Assembly (NCBI GenBank): GCA_029248745.1
Contig: JAQWIT010000013.1
Span: 124,001 to 188,000, forward strand
Direction of reading: 5' to 3'
DNA length: 64,000 bases
From: Gammaproteobacteria bacterium
Lineage (GTDB): Bacteria > Pseudomonadota > Gammaproteobacteria > Nitrosococcales > Methylophagaceae
Positions 55,351 through 63,923 of the stretch are shown here, piece by piece (the first letter of the stretch is position 1; every line of letters starts with the position of its first letter). Both the position numbers and the translations under genes were made by a program. Below the pieces are notes generated by a model. The model saw only the letters and a program-made list of their open reading frames with translations, had not been told where the DNA came from and made no database searches.

Positions 55351-56628
55351 ATGAGTGCACATTTAACAGAGCTGACTTTTAAGTCGTTGGCGTTGCATGA
55401 ATCTCTCCAAAACGGTCTTGAAAGTGCGGGTTTTGAGTTTTGTACGCCGATTCAAGCACAGTCGTTACCCATATTGTTGGCAGGCCGTGATGTGGCTGGG
55501 CAAGCGCAGACTGGGACAGGCAAAACCATTGCTTTCTTATTAGCTGCTTTCCAGCGTTTATTAGAGGATGAACCGTTTGATAACTGGGATGGAAAGCAAC
55601 CACGTGCCTTCATTTTAGCGCCAACCCGAGAGCTAGCAATTCAGATAGCGAATGATGCTCACCTGTTGAATAAAGATGCTGGTTTGCGCATTGTTGTTGC
55701 GCATGGTGGTAAGGATTATGAAAAACAAAAATCATCGATTGCTGCTGGTGTGGATATCTTAATTGGCACACCGGGTCGGTTATTGGATTATCAAAAACAG
55801 GGTGTATTCAACCTAAAACAAGTTCAAGTTGTAGTACTAGATGAAGCTGATCGGATGTTTGACTTAGGTTTTATCAAGGATGTGCGTTATTTCTTACGCA
55901 GGGTGCCTAAGCCAAGCCAACGCTTGGGTATGTTATTTTCGGCGACGATGAGCTACAAAGTCACTGAGTTGGCTTATGAGCATATGAATAATCCTCAAAA
56001 AGTGCAGATTGAGCCAGAAAAAGTATCTGGAGATAGGATTGAGGAGTCTGTTTATTATCCAGCCAATGATGAAAAAATCCCGTTATTATTAGCCTTGATT
56101 AAAAAGCTAGAGCCTCAGCGTAGTATTGTTTTTGTGAATACTAAGCATGCTGCGGATCGAGTGTGGGGTTATTTAGAAGGTAACGGCTATCAATCAGCCC
56201 TTCTGTCTGGTGATGTACCACAAAAGAAACGTGAACGTTTGTTAAAGCATTTCCAAGATGGCGAATTTCATTTTATGGTGGCAACTGATGTGGCTGCCCG
56301 TGGTTTACATATTGATGAAGTGAGCCATGTTTTTAATTATGATCTACCGCAGGATAATGAAGATTATGTTCACCGTATTGGCCGTACAGCGCGGGCTGGG
56401 GCGAGTGGTGTTGCAATTAGTTTCGCTTGCGAAGATTATGCGTTTTCATTACCTGATATTGAAGACTATATTAAGCATAAATTGCCCGTTGTGGCGACAT
56501 CTACAGAGATATTGGAAACCCCAAAACCTGCTAAAAAACCAGAAAGACGTCCCCCAAATTCTCGTCATAAGAGAACTGATGGCGGAAAGAAGGGTCATAC
56601 AAGAAGTACATACCGTTCTAACAAATAA
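55351..56628 (+). CDS. rhlB: ATP-dependent RNA helicase RhlB
   Basis: RhlB is the DEAD-box helicase of the RNA degradosome. The start at ATG 55351 (MSAHLTELTFKSLALHESL) gives 425 residues; the 14 codons upstream are not family-like. Motifs: GFEFCTPIQAQSLPI, AQTGTGKT (52-59), VVLDEADRMFDLGF, LFSATMSYKVTELAYEHM and HRIGRTARAG. A basic tail follows. The SYKVTELAYEHMN pattern and the position next to trxA mark RhlB rather than other paralogues. Its partner RNase E is encoded in this window at 18.8 kb. Confidence 0.94.
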   Translation: MSAHLTELTFKSLALHESLQNGLESAGFEFCTPIQAQSLPILLAGRDVAGQAQTGTGKTIAFLLAAFQRLLEDEPFDNWDGKQPRAFILAPTRELAIQIANDAHLLNKDAGLRIVVAHGGKDYEKQKSSIAAGVDILIGTPGRLLDYQKQGVFNLKQVQVVVLDEADRMFDLGFIKDVRYFLRRVPKPSQRLGMLFSATMSYKVTELAYEHMNNPQKVQIEPEKVSGDRIEESVYYPANDEKIPLLLALIKKLEPQRSIVFVNTKHAADRVWGYLEGNGYQSALLSGDVPQKKRERLLKHFQDGEFHFMVATDVAARGLHIDEVSHVFNYDLPQDNEDYVHRIGRTARAGASGVAISFACEDYAFSLPDIEDYIKHKLPVVATSTEILETPKPAKKPERRPPNSRHKRTDGGKKGHTRSTYRSNK

Positions 56629-56645
56629 TGGTGTAGGGTACTATT

Positions 56646-56990
56646 ATGCAAATTAATGTTTCATCGTTATCGACAGCGTTTATTTCTGGCTCGAATGAGG
56701 CGAGGAAATCCGTGCGGGCGCCTGTTATTATTGATGCAGAGCCTAAGGCGCGGACAGCGGTTAGGCCTTTATCGCCAGCTGCGACTGAAGCGACATCCTT
56801 CCAAACAGCCCTGACTGTTGAAGGAAATACCCGGCAAGAGCGTTTTGTACGGTTATTTGCGCGTAGTGATGAGTCCGAAACAATAGCGTTTGCTGATGCA
56901 GAAACGTTACCAAGTAGCGTTCAGCAGTATTTGCAAATAGCGCGTCAAGAGGCTGAACCCCAACAAAGGTTATTTGATGAGATTGTATAG
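56646..56990 (+). CDS. Hypothetical protein, 114 residues, largely disordered
   Basis: I do not recognise this family. The sequence is rich in Ala, Ser, Glu and Arg, lacks a signal peptide and ends in a helical stretch, SSVQQYLQIARQEAEPQQRL, followed by FDEIV. A short C-terminal helix after a disordered region is seen in many small gammaproteobacterial proteins of unknown role. The ATG lies 17 bases after rhlB, and its end overlaps the next gene by 14 bases, suggesting co-expression. Confidence 0.65.
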   Translation: MQINVSSLSTAFISGSNEARKSVRAPVIIDAEPKARTAVRPLSPAATEATSFQTALTVEGNTRQERFVRLFARSDESETIAFADAETLPSSVQQYLQIARQEAEPQQRLFDEIV

Positions 56991-57693
56991 GTTTGTTGTC
57001 GTCACCTTTTTTCTCATTTTCACTGCCTGCTCCCAAACACCTTATAAAGATAAAATGGCTGCGGCCGACCTGCGTGATGCAGGGGTGTCTCGTCTAGCTA
57101 AAAGTGACATTGATGAAGTGATCGAATTGCATCAACATGCGGTGATGCAAGATCTAAAGCGGTTGATGATAAAACTTTATCACCGTAATCCAAGTCAGCG
57201 ATTCGATAAGGAAAAGCGCTCAATAGAAGCCAGTGTCGATCTGGTGTTTAAGCGACCTTATTACTATGGCTATAAGCATTGGGAAGCGTTGTCAGGCTCA
57301 GAGATTATTCATCTATCTTTAGACCCTGTTTATCACGTCAATGATCGGGTTTTGCCCTTTATCGTTGGCTTGAGAAAGATGATAATGGCGGCTTATGAAA
57401 ATCAAACTGAGTTTTATTACATAACCGATTTGAACGAACAAAAATTGTATAACAGTGCGCGTAATATTGAGATAGCAGCTTGGTTATTGGCCAATAAAAA
57501 AGCTAAAAATGGACACTTGCTAATGATGAGTGACAGTCTCGAACAAGAATCACGTAATCTGAGTTTTCAGCGTTTAATAGGAAAAATGATTGCAACCCAA
57601 GATAATTTGGCGAGTATTATTTCCCATAAAGAAGGACGGATGGTCAAAACGGTAGTGGTGAAAGCGGCATCTATGGTATTTCTGCCGATATAG
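56977..57693 (+). CDS. Predicted lipoprotein, function unknown
   Basis: A 238-residue protein from ATG 56977 with a lipoprotein signal peptide and lipobox FTAC (Cys18 in FFLIFTACSQTPY). The mature part is mostly helical and contains KRLMIKLYHRNPSQRFDKEK, SLDPVYHVNDRVLPFIVGL and FYYITDLNEQKLYNSARNIE. It is unlike any family I can name with certainty, though similar envelope lipoproteins occur in proteobacteria. The Ser after Cys18 is compatible with outer-membrane sorting. It overlaps the preceding hypothetical gene by 14 bases. Confidence 0.75.
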   Translation: MRLYRFVVVTFFLIFTACSQTPYKDKMAAADLRDAGVSRLAKSDIDEVIELHQHAVMQDLKRLMIKLYHRNPSQRFDKEKRSIEASVDLVFKRPYYYGYKHWEALSGSEIIHLSLDPVYHVNDRVLPFIVGLRKMIMAAYENQTEFYYITDLNEQKLYNSARNIEIAAWLLANKKAKNGHLLMMSDSLEQESRNLSFQRLIGKMIATQDNLASIISHKEGRMVKTVVVKAASMVFLPI

Positions 57694-57916
57694 TATGCCC
57701 TTCGGGTTTGGAGGTGGTTAATATATCAAACCATACTCATAAGTTGTTGCATGGCGTTATTGCTAGTCTGTTCATGTGGGCAGCAGCCGATTTAATCAGA
57801 AGCTGTATGCCTCCTGCCTTTAAAAAAAACTAAAGCAACCTGGCAGTTCGAAGGCATTAGAGATCGGGTTGTGGTTGAACAATGTGAGAAGCTGCAAGAT
57901 CCAGATGCGTTCTAGC

Positions 57917-59113
57917 CTAACGTGTTTGGTTTGGATTAGCGAAGCGCTGTCCAGAAGCTTGATGCATAAAGCAACGTCGTAATAGATTACTGCCATTGAC
58001 GTATTGGAAACCTGATTGTCGTGCGATGCGGAGTATGGGGTTCTCACTACCAAAAACACGTTTAAAAGCATCCATGGTCATTTGAATAGCAAAATTATCG
58101 CCCTTACGTTGACGTTGATATTTTTTCAGTGTGTGTAGGCTGCCAATTTGACGGCCTTTCTGATGGGCGTCAATGACGATTTCAGCTAAAGTGGCGGCAT
58201 CAAGAAAACCGATATTAACGCCTTGTCCGGCGAGCGGGTGAATGGTGTGGGCCGCATCCCCAACTAAGGCTAGGCCGGGCTCTACGTAGTCTTTAGCATG
58301 ACGGCATTTAAGCGGAAAACTTGCACGGGGACTGACGTCAATGATATCTCCTAACTCATGTTCGAATGCGTTAGCTAATGTGTCTTTAAAACCTTCATCA
58401 CTTAATTGTTTGAGCTGCTCGGCTTCTTCAGTGCTGTTAGACCAGACGATAGAACATTGTCTTGGATCCGCTAGAGGTAGGAAGGCCAACGGACCCCCAG
58501 GCAAAAAACGTTGTCGTGCTGTTTGCTTATGGGGTTGCTCTGTAGTGACGGTACAGACTAAGCCATGTTGGTCATAGTCCCAACCTGTAGTTTCAATGCC
58601 TGCCCATTCTCTTAGAGGAGATTGTGCGCCATCAGCAGCGACAATCAGGTCAGCCGTTAATATCTTGCCACTTTCAAGCGTCAGAGTATTTTCTTCTTTA
58701 GAGACTGGTTTATCGGGACAAAAGAAAGTGATGTTGTTAAGTTGTTGGCACTCGGTATGGCAAGCCTGTTGGATATGACCATTTTCGATGAGATGACCCA
58801 AATGAGATGCGCCAATTTCGGCACTGTCAAAGTGAATTTTACTTGATCGGGTTTCCCAGACAGACATATCGGTAAACGGACTTAACCGCTTTGAGATAAA
58901 GTGCGGCCAGATATTGAGGTTCTTGAGTAGTTGTTCGCTGGCTTGGCTAATAGCGCTAACACGTATATCAGTAGGATCATTTTCTGAAATGGGTTTTAAC
59001 TCAAATGGCTCGATGACAGCGATATTGAGGTTTTGCTCTGTGCTCAAGGCGACAGCTAAAGTACTACCGACCATGCCTGCGCCGACGATGATGACATCAT
59101 AATGCTCGCTCAT
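57917..59113 (-). CDS. ubiI: Ubiquinone biosynthesis flavin hydroxylase UbiI-like
   Basis: A 398-residue FAD monooxygenase of the UbiH/UbiI/UbiF family, which hydroxylates the quinone ring. The Rossmann motif DVIIVGAGMVGSTLA opens the protein, LIVAADGAQSPLREW is the DG motif and LVGDAAHTIHPLAGQGVNIG is the GD motif. Adjacency to ubiH points to the visC/ubiI position of the E. coli pepP-ubiH-ubiI cluster, but UbiF-type specificity is possible. It overlaps ubiH by 4 bases. Confidence 0.88.
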   Translation of the reverse strand: MSEHYDVIIVGAGMVGSTLAVALSTEQNLNIAVIEPFELKPISENDPTDIRVSAISQASEQLLKNLNIWPHFISKRLSPFTDMSVWETRSSKIHFDSAEIGASHLGHLIENGHIQQACHTECQQLNNITFFCPDKPVSKEENTLTLESGKILTADLIVAADGAQSPLREWAGIETTGWDYDQHGLVCTVTTEQPHKQTARQRFLPGGPLAFLPLADPRQCSIVWSNSTEEAEQLKQLSDEGFKDTLANAFEHELGDIIDVSPRASFPLKCRHAKDYVEPGLALVGDAAHTIHPLAGQGVNIGFLDAATLAEIVIDAHQKGRQIGSLHTLKKYQRQRKGDNFAIQMTMDAFKRVFGSENPILRIARQSGFQYVNGSNLLRRCFMHQASGQRFANPNQTR

Positions 59114-60312
59114 AGCGTCATCCCTCTGGCTAAACGTGGTTGCTTTTTACCTAGGCCCATACTTTTACTGGCAAGCCAGTGTTTTGCTGGTGGAAGTAGG
59201 TCAAGGGCAATTAAGCCTGCACTCCGACCATGTCCTAAGACAACGTTATTATTGCTAAAGAGACGCACTAAGGTATCTGTAGCTTTGATTACATTGTCTT
59301 GGTCCTGTTGTTGCCATTGTTGATAGTCGTGTAGGTGTCTCGGGTCGCCGCAGTCTTTAGCATCAATTAGCACATCAGCGAGTGCGATGACATCTCTTAA
59401 GCCTAGGTTAAAACCTTGGCCGGCAATAGGGTGAAGATTATGCGCGGCATTACCAATAAAGACGATGCGATCTTGGATTGTTTGCTCGGTTTGTGTGAGT
59501 TTGAGTGGAAAATGGCTACGTTTGCCAACCTGCGTAAACTGCCCGAGTCGGTAACCGAATTCAGTTTGTAGTCGTGCTAAAAATGCAGCATCATCGAGTG
59601 CGTTAATCGGGCCTTCATCGCCTGTTTTAACTGTCCAGATAAGGCTGCAACGATTATCTGGCATCGGCAAGAGTGCTATGGGGCCATGTTCAGTGAAACG
59701 TTCGTATGCACGATGCTCGTGCGGCCGTTCGGTGCTGATATTAGCGGTGATAGCTGTTTGTTGGTAATGTTGTTCAGTGACCGATAAGTCGAGTAAACGA
59801 CGTATTGTCGAATTGGCACCATCGGCAGCGACAATTAGTTTGCTGCTTATTTGTTGCTTATCATCTAGGGTGAGTGTGGCTTGATTGGATTCTTGGCTTA
59901 TGGCAACTACTTTTTTCGGACAAATGATATCTAAGGTGTCGCTTTCTGCCATGGCTTGATTGAGGACTTGTCCCATGGCTCTGGCGAGAATGACTTGACC
60001 TAATGCTGGTACCTTTTCTTGTTGTGCTGATAACCGCGTTGCACCGAAGTGTCCTCGGTCAGAAATATGGATATGTTCGATGGCTGTACTGTGTGGGGAC
60101 AGTTGTTGCCATAAGCCCATGGTGTCGAAAATACGTTGTGAACCATAGGACAGTGCGATACCACGATCGTCATAACTGGGTTGTTGTGTGGTTTTAAAAT
60201 TAAATGCTTCGACCAATGCGATACGGTGGCTACTGTTTTTTAAGGCATAGGCTAGGCTAGCACCGACCATGCCGCCGCCTACAATCACAATGTCATACGT
60301 TGTTTGTGTCAT
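59110..60312 (-). CDS. ubiH: 2-octaprenyl-6-methoxyphenol hydroxylase UbiH
   Basis: UbiH hydroxylates the ubiquinone precursor ring at C1. The 400-residue product has DIVIVGGGMVGASLAYAL at the N-terminus, DDRGIALSYGSQRIF, the DG motif VAADGANSTIRRLL and GNAAHNLHPIAGQGFNLGLR, which is the typical UbiH form of the GD motif (GNA instead of GDA). It starts immediately after the pepP stop. Confidence 0.92.
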   Translation of the reverse strand: MTQTTYDIVIVGGGMVGASLAYALKNSSHRIALVEAFNFKTTQQPSYDDRGIALSYGSQRIFDTMGLWQQLSPHSTAIEHIHISDRGHFGATRLSAQQEKVPALGQVILARAMGQVLNQAMAESDTLDIICPKKVVAISQESNQATLTLDDKQQISSKLIVAADGANSTIRRLLDLSVTEQHYQQTAITANISTERPHEHRAYERFTEHGPIALLPMPDNRCSLIWTVKTGDEGPINALDDAAFLARLQTEFGYRLGQFTQVGKRSHFPLKLTQTEQTIQDRIVFIGNAAHNLHPIAGQGFNLGLRDVIALADVLIDAKDCGDPRHLHDYQQWQQQDQDNVIKATDTLVRLFSNNNVVLGHGRSAGLIALDLLPPAKHWLASKSMGLGKKQPRLARGMTL

Positions 60313-61638
60313 TTAATGTGCTGATGCCATTAAGGCTTCAATGTCATCAATTTCTTTAGGTGCAGCTGCAGACAAAACTTCGTGGCCTGTTTTAGTGACA
60401 AGGACATCGTCTTCGATACGGATGCCAGTGAAATGCCATTTTTTAGGCACATGCTTGAGGTCACGAATATAGATCCCAGGCTCTACCGTGAGCACCATAC
60501 CGGGCTCAAGGACACGCCATTCGCCGCCCACTTTATAGTCACCGACATCATGAACGTCCATGCCCAGCCAATGACCAGTTCGGTGCATATAAAATTCCCT
60601 GTAGGCTTGTTCTTCTGTGAGTTTTTCCAATTTACCTTTAAGTAAACCGATCTCGAGTAAACCTTCTGTCAGTACACGGACCGCTTCTTCATGTGGTTGA
60701 TTCCAGTGATTACCCGGTTTAACTGCTGCTATGGCTGCTTTTTGAGCATCTAGAACAATGTTGTAGAGGGTTTTTTGAGCAGGTGTAAATTTCCCATTGA
60801 CTGGGAAAGTACGTGTGATGTCACCGGCGTAATAATCATATTCTGCACCAGCATCGATTAGTAACAGATCATTATTTTTTAATTTATGGTTGTTTTCGAT
60901 GTAATGCAGGATACAACCATTCTCTCCGCCACCGACAATGGAGGGGTAGGCTGGTGAGCGACAATCGTTTTTCATGAATTCATGAATAATTTCAGATTCG
61001 ACTTGGTATTCCCACTGCCCAGGCTGAGTAAACTGCATGGCACGGATATGCGCTTGAGCGGATATTTCCGCTGCTTGGCGCATGGCCTTTATTTCGGCAG
61101 TGCTTTTAAACAGACGTAGTTCATTGAGGCAATGTTCGAGCTCTATAATTTCGGTGGGTGAATTTTTACCTTGTCGTGATGCATTACGAAGGTGGTTTAA
61201 AAAACCAACCATGCGTTGATCGAAACTCGGTAGATTGCCCATGGTGTAATAGACTTGCTCACGACCTTCTAAAAGGCCAGGTAAAATATCGTCGAGATCG
61301 GTAATGGGGTATGAATCATCGGCTCGGTATTTTTCGATAGCGCCTTCTTGTCCCGCACGATAACCATCCCAAATTTCTTTTTCGAGATCGCGCTCTCGGC
61401 AAAATAAGAGATATTCACCATGCTCTCTGCCAGGCACAATGACGATAACCGATTCGGGTTCATCGAAACCGCTTAAGTAGTGAAAATTACTATCGCTGCG
61501 ATAATGGTAATCAACATCTCGATTGCGATTGGCCACTTCAGCATTGGGTAAAATGGCAATGCTATTTGGACCCATAATATCCATGAGTTGTTGTCTGCGT
61601 TTGGCGAATTCTTTTTTATTCATTATTCTTTGACACAT
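60313..61638 (-). CDS. pepP: Xaa-Pro aminopeptidase P
   Basis: PepP removes N-terminal residues preceding proline. The 441-residue product has an N-terminal creatinase-like domain and a pita-bread metallopeptidase core with metal ligands in LLIDAGAEYDYYAGDITRTF, MHRTGHWLGMDVHD, LTVEPGIYI and GIRIEDDVLV. The start may be ATG 61638 (overlapping the ygfB stop) or ATG 61623 (MNKKEFAKRRQQLMD), which fits the family N-terminus better. It is part of the conserved ygfB-pepP-ubiH-ubiI cluster. Confidence 0.95.
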   Translation of the reverse strand: MCQRIMNKKEFAKRRQQLMDIMGPNSIAILPNAEVANRNRDVDYHYRSDSNFHYLSGFDEPESVIVIVPGREHGEYLLFCRERDLEKEIWDGYRAGQEGAIEKYRADDSYPITDLDDILPGLLEGREQVYYTMGNLPSFDQRMVGFLNHLRNASRQGKNSPTEIIELEHCLNELRLFKSTAEIKAMRQAAEISAQAHIRAMQFTQPGQWEYQVESEIIHEFMKNDCRSPAYPSIVGGGENGCILHYIENNHKLKNNDLLLIDAGAEYDYYAGDITRTFPVNGKFTPAQKTLYNIVLDAQKAAIAAVKPGNHWNQPHEEAVRVLTEGLLEIGLLKGKLEKLTEEQAYREFYMHRTGHWLGMDVHDVGDYKVGGEWRVLEPGMVLTVEPGIYIRDLKHVPKKWHFTGIRIEDDVLVTKTGHEVLSAAAPKEIDDIEALMASAH

Positions 61639-62186
61639 TAATGCTCAGTTTGGTTTTCACTGTTATCGACGGGTTGTAACTCACTGTAAAGAAGGAAAAG
61701 CCCCATTCTTAAGTATTCAACCAGTTCTTCAAAATTGGTTTCTTCTTCGTTAGTATCTTCAGGGATATCATCGCTGATCTGGCTAATTTTGATAGTGTCT
61801 GCGATATATTCTTGGCAATCAGCTGACAGTTCTGTGTCATCGGTGAGTCCAGAAGTACCTAAACCATAGATTAAACCATGGCACCAATCAGACATGGCAA
61901 CAATGCGCGAAGTGAGTGGCGCATTGTCATCAGGTAGCGCAAGCTGTAGGTCAAAATCTAAGCTATTAAGTGATTGAACTGTTTGATCAAATAGCGCAGT
62001 CAGATCCAAAATTTCTTTATCATCAGGTGCGATATTTTCATATAAACTTTTATACCAATCTTGTCGGTTTGCTTGGGAGTCCAGACATAATAAACCACAG
62101 AGTGCGCCTTGTAGTTCTGCTGCATTGGTGGGACCATCACCCTCGTTATTTTCGGGTGAAAGTGAGGGGAAGTATAGTTCTGACAT
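61638..62186 (-). CDS. ygfB: YgfB/UPF0149 family protein
   Basis: A 182-residue helical cytoplasmic protein. The start at ATG 62186 (MSELYFPSLSPENNEG) fits the family; 21 further codons upstream give unlikely sequence. Motifs AAELQGALCGLLCLDSQ, DWCHGLIYGLG and ELVEYLRMGLFLLYSEL are typical of UPF0149. A Pseudomonas homologue affects regulation of a beta-lactamase, but a general role is not settled. It heads the pepP-ubiH-ubiI operon and is divergent from the zapA group. Confidence 0.92.
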   Translation of the reverse strand: MSELYFPSLSPENNEGDGPTNAAELQGALCGLLCLDSQANRQDWYKSLYENIAPDDKEILDLTALFDQTVQSLNSLDFDLQLALPDDNAPLTSRIVAMSDWCHGLIYGLGTSGLTDDTELSADCQEYIADTIKISQISDDIPEDTNEEETNFEELVEYLRMGLFLLYSELQPVDNSENQTEH

Positions 62187-62293
62187 TGTGATAGAGCTCA
62201 AAGTTAAAAAAATGATCATGGACAATTGTTGACCCAATCGCCAGAGCACGTCTATGATTGGGACTTATTTTTGTCGTTTAAGAATGCATAGTA

Positions 62294-62503
62294 ATGGAAA
62301 AAGACGATTTACAACAATTAGAAAAGCAAATAGATGATTTACTTAAAGTCAGCCGTCGCACGCGCGAAGAAAATATGTTGTTGAAGTCGCAACAGTCTGC
62401 TTGGGTGACTGAGCGCGCTAAATTGGTGGAGCGTACGGAACTCGCTCGTAGTCGTATCGATAAGATGGTTGAACGTTTAAAAGAATTGGATAACGAGTTA
62501 TGA
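62294..62503 (+). CDS. TIGR02449-type small coiled-coil protein (ZapB-like)
   Basis: A 69-residue, highly charged coiled coil (LEKQIDDLLKVSRRTREENM, LARSRIDKMVERLKELDNEL). Proteins of this type occur directly upstream of zapA in many gammaproteobacteria and resemble ZapB in structure, suggesting a role in division-ring organisation; that role is inference. Its stop overlaps the zapA start by 4 bases. Confidence 0.85.
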   Translation: MEKDDLQQLEKQIDDLLKVSRRTREENMLLKSQQSAWVTERAKLVERTELARSRIDKMVERLKELDNEL

Positions 62504-62805
62504 GTTCACCTGTTGTGGTTAATATTCTAGGTAAGGAATATCAAGTCGCTTGCCCGGAGGAAGAAAAGTCTGCGCTGATTGCATCTGCGGAGATGTTGCA
62601 TGACAGCATGGAACAAATTCGAGGTACCGGAAAAGTGGTCGGTTTAGACCGCATTGCTGTGATGGCTGCGCTCAATATTGCACATGAATTGATTGGACTC
62701 AAGGATCAAGAAGGCGAAGCTAATCCTGAGACAACAGAAAAACTTTTGTCTATGAAAGAAAAAGTTAACGCATTTTTACGAGAAGAGCGGCAGCTGGATC
62801 TTTAA
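62500..62805 (+). CDS. zapA: Cell division protein ZapA
   Basis: ZapA bundles FtsZ filaments at the division site. The 101-residue product has the N-terminal VVVNILGKEYQVACPEEEKS and the conserved helix RIAVMAALNIAHELIGLK, followed by a coiled-coil tail. It is coupled to the upstream coiled-coil gene and followed by the 6S RNA gene, the standard zapA-ssrS order. Confidence 0.95.
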   Translation: MSSPVVVNILGKEYQVACPEEEKSALIASAEMLHDSMEQIRGTGKVVGLDRIAVMAALNIAHELIGLKDQEGEANPETTEKLLSMKEKVNAFLREERQLDL

Positions 62806-62836
62806 AAAAACGCTGACAGTGTTGCTAAAAAAACCT

Positions 62837-62863
62837 TTGCATGTTGTCAAATAGGCGTATGAT
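62837..62863 (+). promoter_or_regulatory. Promoter candidate for 6S RNA
   Basis: TTGCAT (62837-62842) and TATGAT (62858-62863) stand 15 bases apart; shifting the -35 by one base gives a 16-base spacer. The predicted start is near 62870-62873, where the 6S RNA closing stem begins. Confidence 0.5.
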
Positions 62864-62872
62864 CTTGATTTA

Positions 62873-63045
62873 AGTTCTGCGGTGTTCGGCAGCGTCTAGC
62901 GTGTCTTGAGCCGATAAGCAAATGCTTCGGAAACTAATATTGAGATGGTGTGCAGGCTCGCAAGACGAGAAGCCCAATTGTTAATAGAGGTCTCCACTTG
63001 AACCTCCTGGTTCAAGAACCCCGATCGCACCGGCACTGTGGAACT
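62873..63045 (+). ncRNA. ssrS: 6S RNA
   Basis: 6S RNA mimics an open promoter and sequesters sigma-70 RNA polymerase in stationary phase. The hallmarks are visible: the closing stem AGTTC (62873) with GAACT (63041-63045), the conserved CTTGAGCCGATA after the first arm, and the 3'-side hairpin CTTGAACC...GGTTCAAG. The length of about 173 bases and the position after zapA fit. Ends are estimated from the stem. The gene fau (ygfA), which usually follows, is absent; a LolA-like gene comes next. Confidence 0.9.
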
Positions 63046-63149
63046 ATTTATTTCTTAATTTTCTCCCCATGCTGCTACATATTCAGTATTCCCCTTGAAC
63101 GTGTTGTCTGTTTTAATAACAGTGCATTTTGCGTTATTCAGGGAATATG

Positions 63150-63914
63150 ATGTTCAAGCCGCTCTTCTTTTGTTTTAGTTTATTTTCGTTACTTGTTTTC
63201 CCATCTGTTCAGGCAGTGGAGCTTGAAGTGGATCGTGTTAAAACGTTATTGAATGCTGTCGATGACTTGTGGCGAGGAGAGTCTTCTTATGCCGTGACAA
63301 CAATGTACGTCAAAACAGCAAATTACGCCCGCACGATGAAAATGGAAGGTTGGTCTAAGGGCAAAGAAAAGACGTTATTTCGCGTCGTGAAGCCATTACG
63401 CGAAAAAGGCACATCGACCTTAAAGTCAGATAACCATGTCTATACTTATTTACCTAAAACTGATCGCACGATTAAGCTTACCAGTGGCATGATGATGGGA
63501 TCCTGGATGGGTAGTCATTTGACCAATGATGATTTGGTGAAAGAAGCCCGTTTAGAAGAAGATTACACTGCCGAAATTAGCTTTGAAGGTGAACGCGATG
63601 GTCAGCGGATTATCGAGTTTACCTTGGTTCCAAAACTAGATGCTGCCGTGGTGTGGGGAAAATTAGAACTGACTATTCTAGCGGACGGTCATATTCCTGT
63701 TGTCGAGTCCTACTATGATGAGGATATGGTATTGGCTCGAACGATTCGTTTTACGGATATTCAGCAATTAGGCGGCAGATTACGACCAGCTGTATTGCGA
63801 GTTGTCCCTGCAGACAAGCCAGACGAATATACCGAGTTTGTTTATGAAAAATTGTCTTTGAATGTAAAGTTAAAAGACGGCCTATTTTCCCTATCTAGTT
63901 TGAAAAAGCGTTAA
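63150..63914 (+). CDS. LolA-like outer-membrane lipoprotein-sorting family protein (second copy)
   Basis: A 254-residue secreted protein with a signal peptide (MFKPLFFCFSLFSLLVFPSV, cleavage after about residue 22). I choose ATG 63150 with AGGGA six bases upstream; ATG 63147 is equally close. The mature part has LolA-like strands: SSYAVTTMYVKTANYARTMK, KSDNHVYTYLPKTDRTIKLT and SGMMMGSWMGSHLTNDDLVK. It is a distant relative of the protein at 41.9 kb, and here it precedes an FtsX-type permease by 9 bases, suggesting an ABC-driven rather than RND-driven system. Confidence 0.85.
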   Translation: MFKPLFFCFSLFSLLVFPSVQAVELEVDRVKTLLNAVDDLWRGESSYAVTTMYVKTANYARTMKMEGWSKGKEKTLFRVVKPLREKGTSTLKSDNHVYTYLPKTDRTIKLTSGMMMGSWMGSHLTNDDLVKEARLEEDYTAEISFEGERDGQRIIEFTLVPKLDAAVVWGKLELTILADGHIPVVESYYDEDMVLARTIRFTDIQQLGGRLRPAVLRVVPADKPDEYTEFVYEKLSLNVKLKDGLFSLSSLKKR

Positions 63915-63923
63915 GCGCACATT

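Noticed and set aside
57796-57915. Short plus-strand frame reading WQFEGIRDRVVVEQ before the ubiI end
   Set aside because: About 40 codons with no start codon and no recognisable family. Possibly a remnant, but too short to support.
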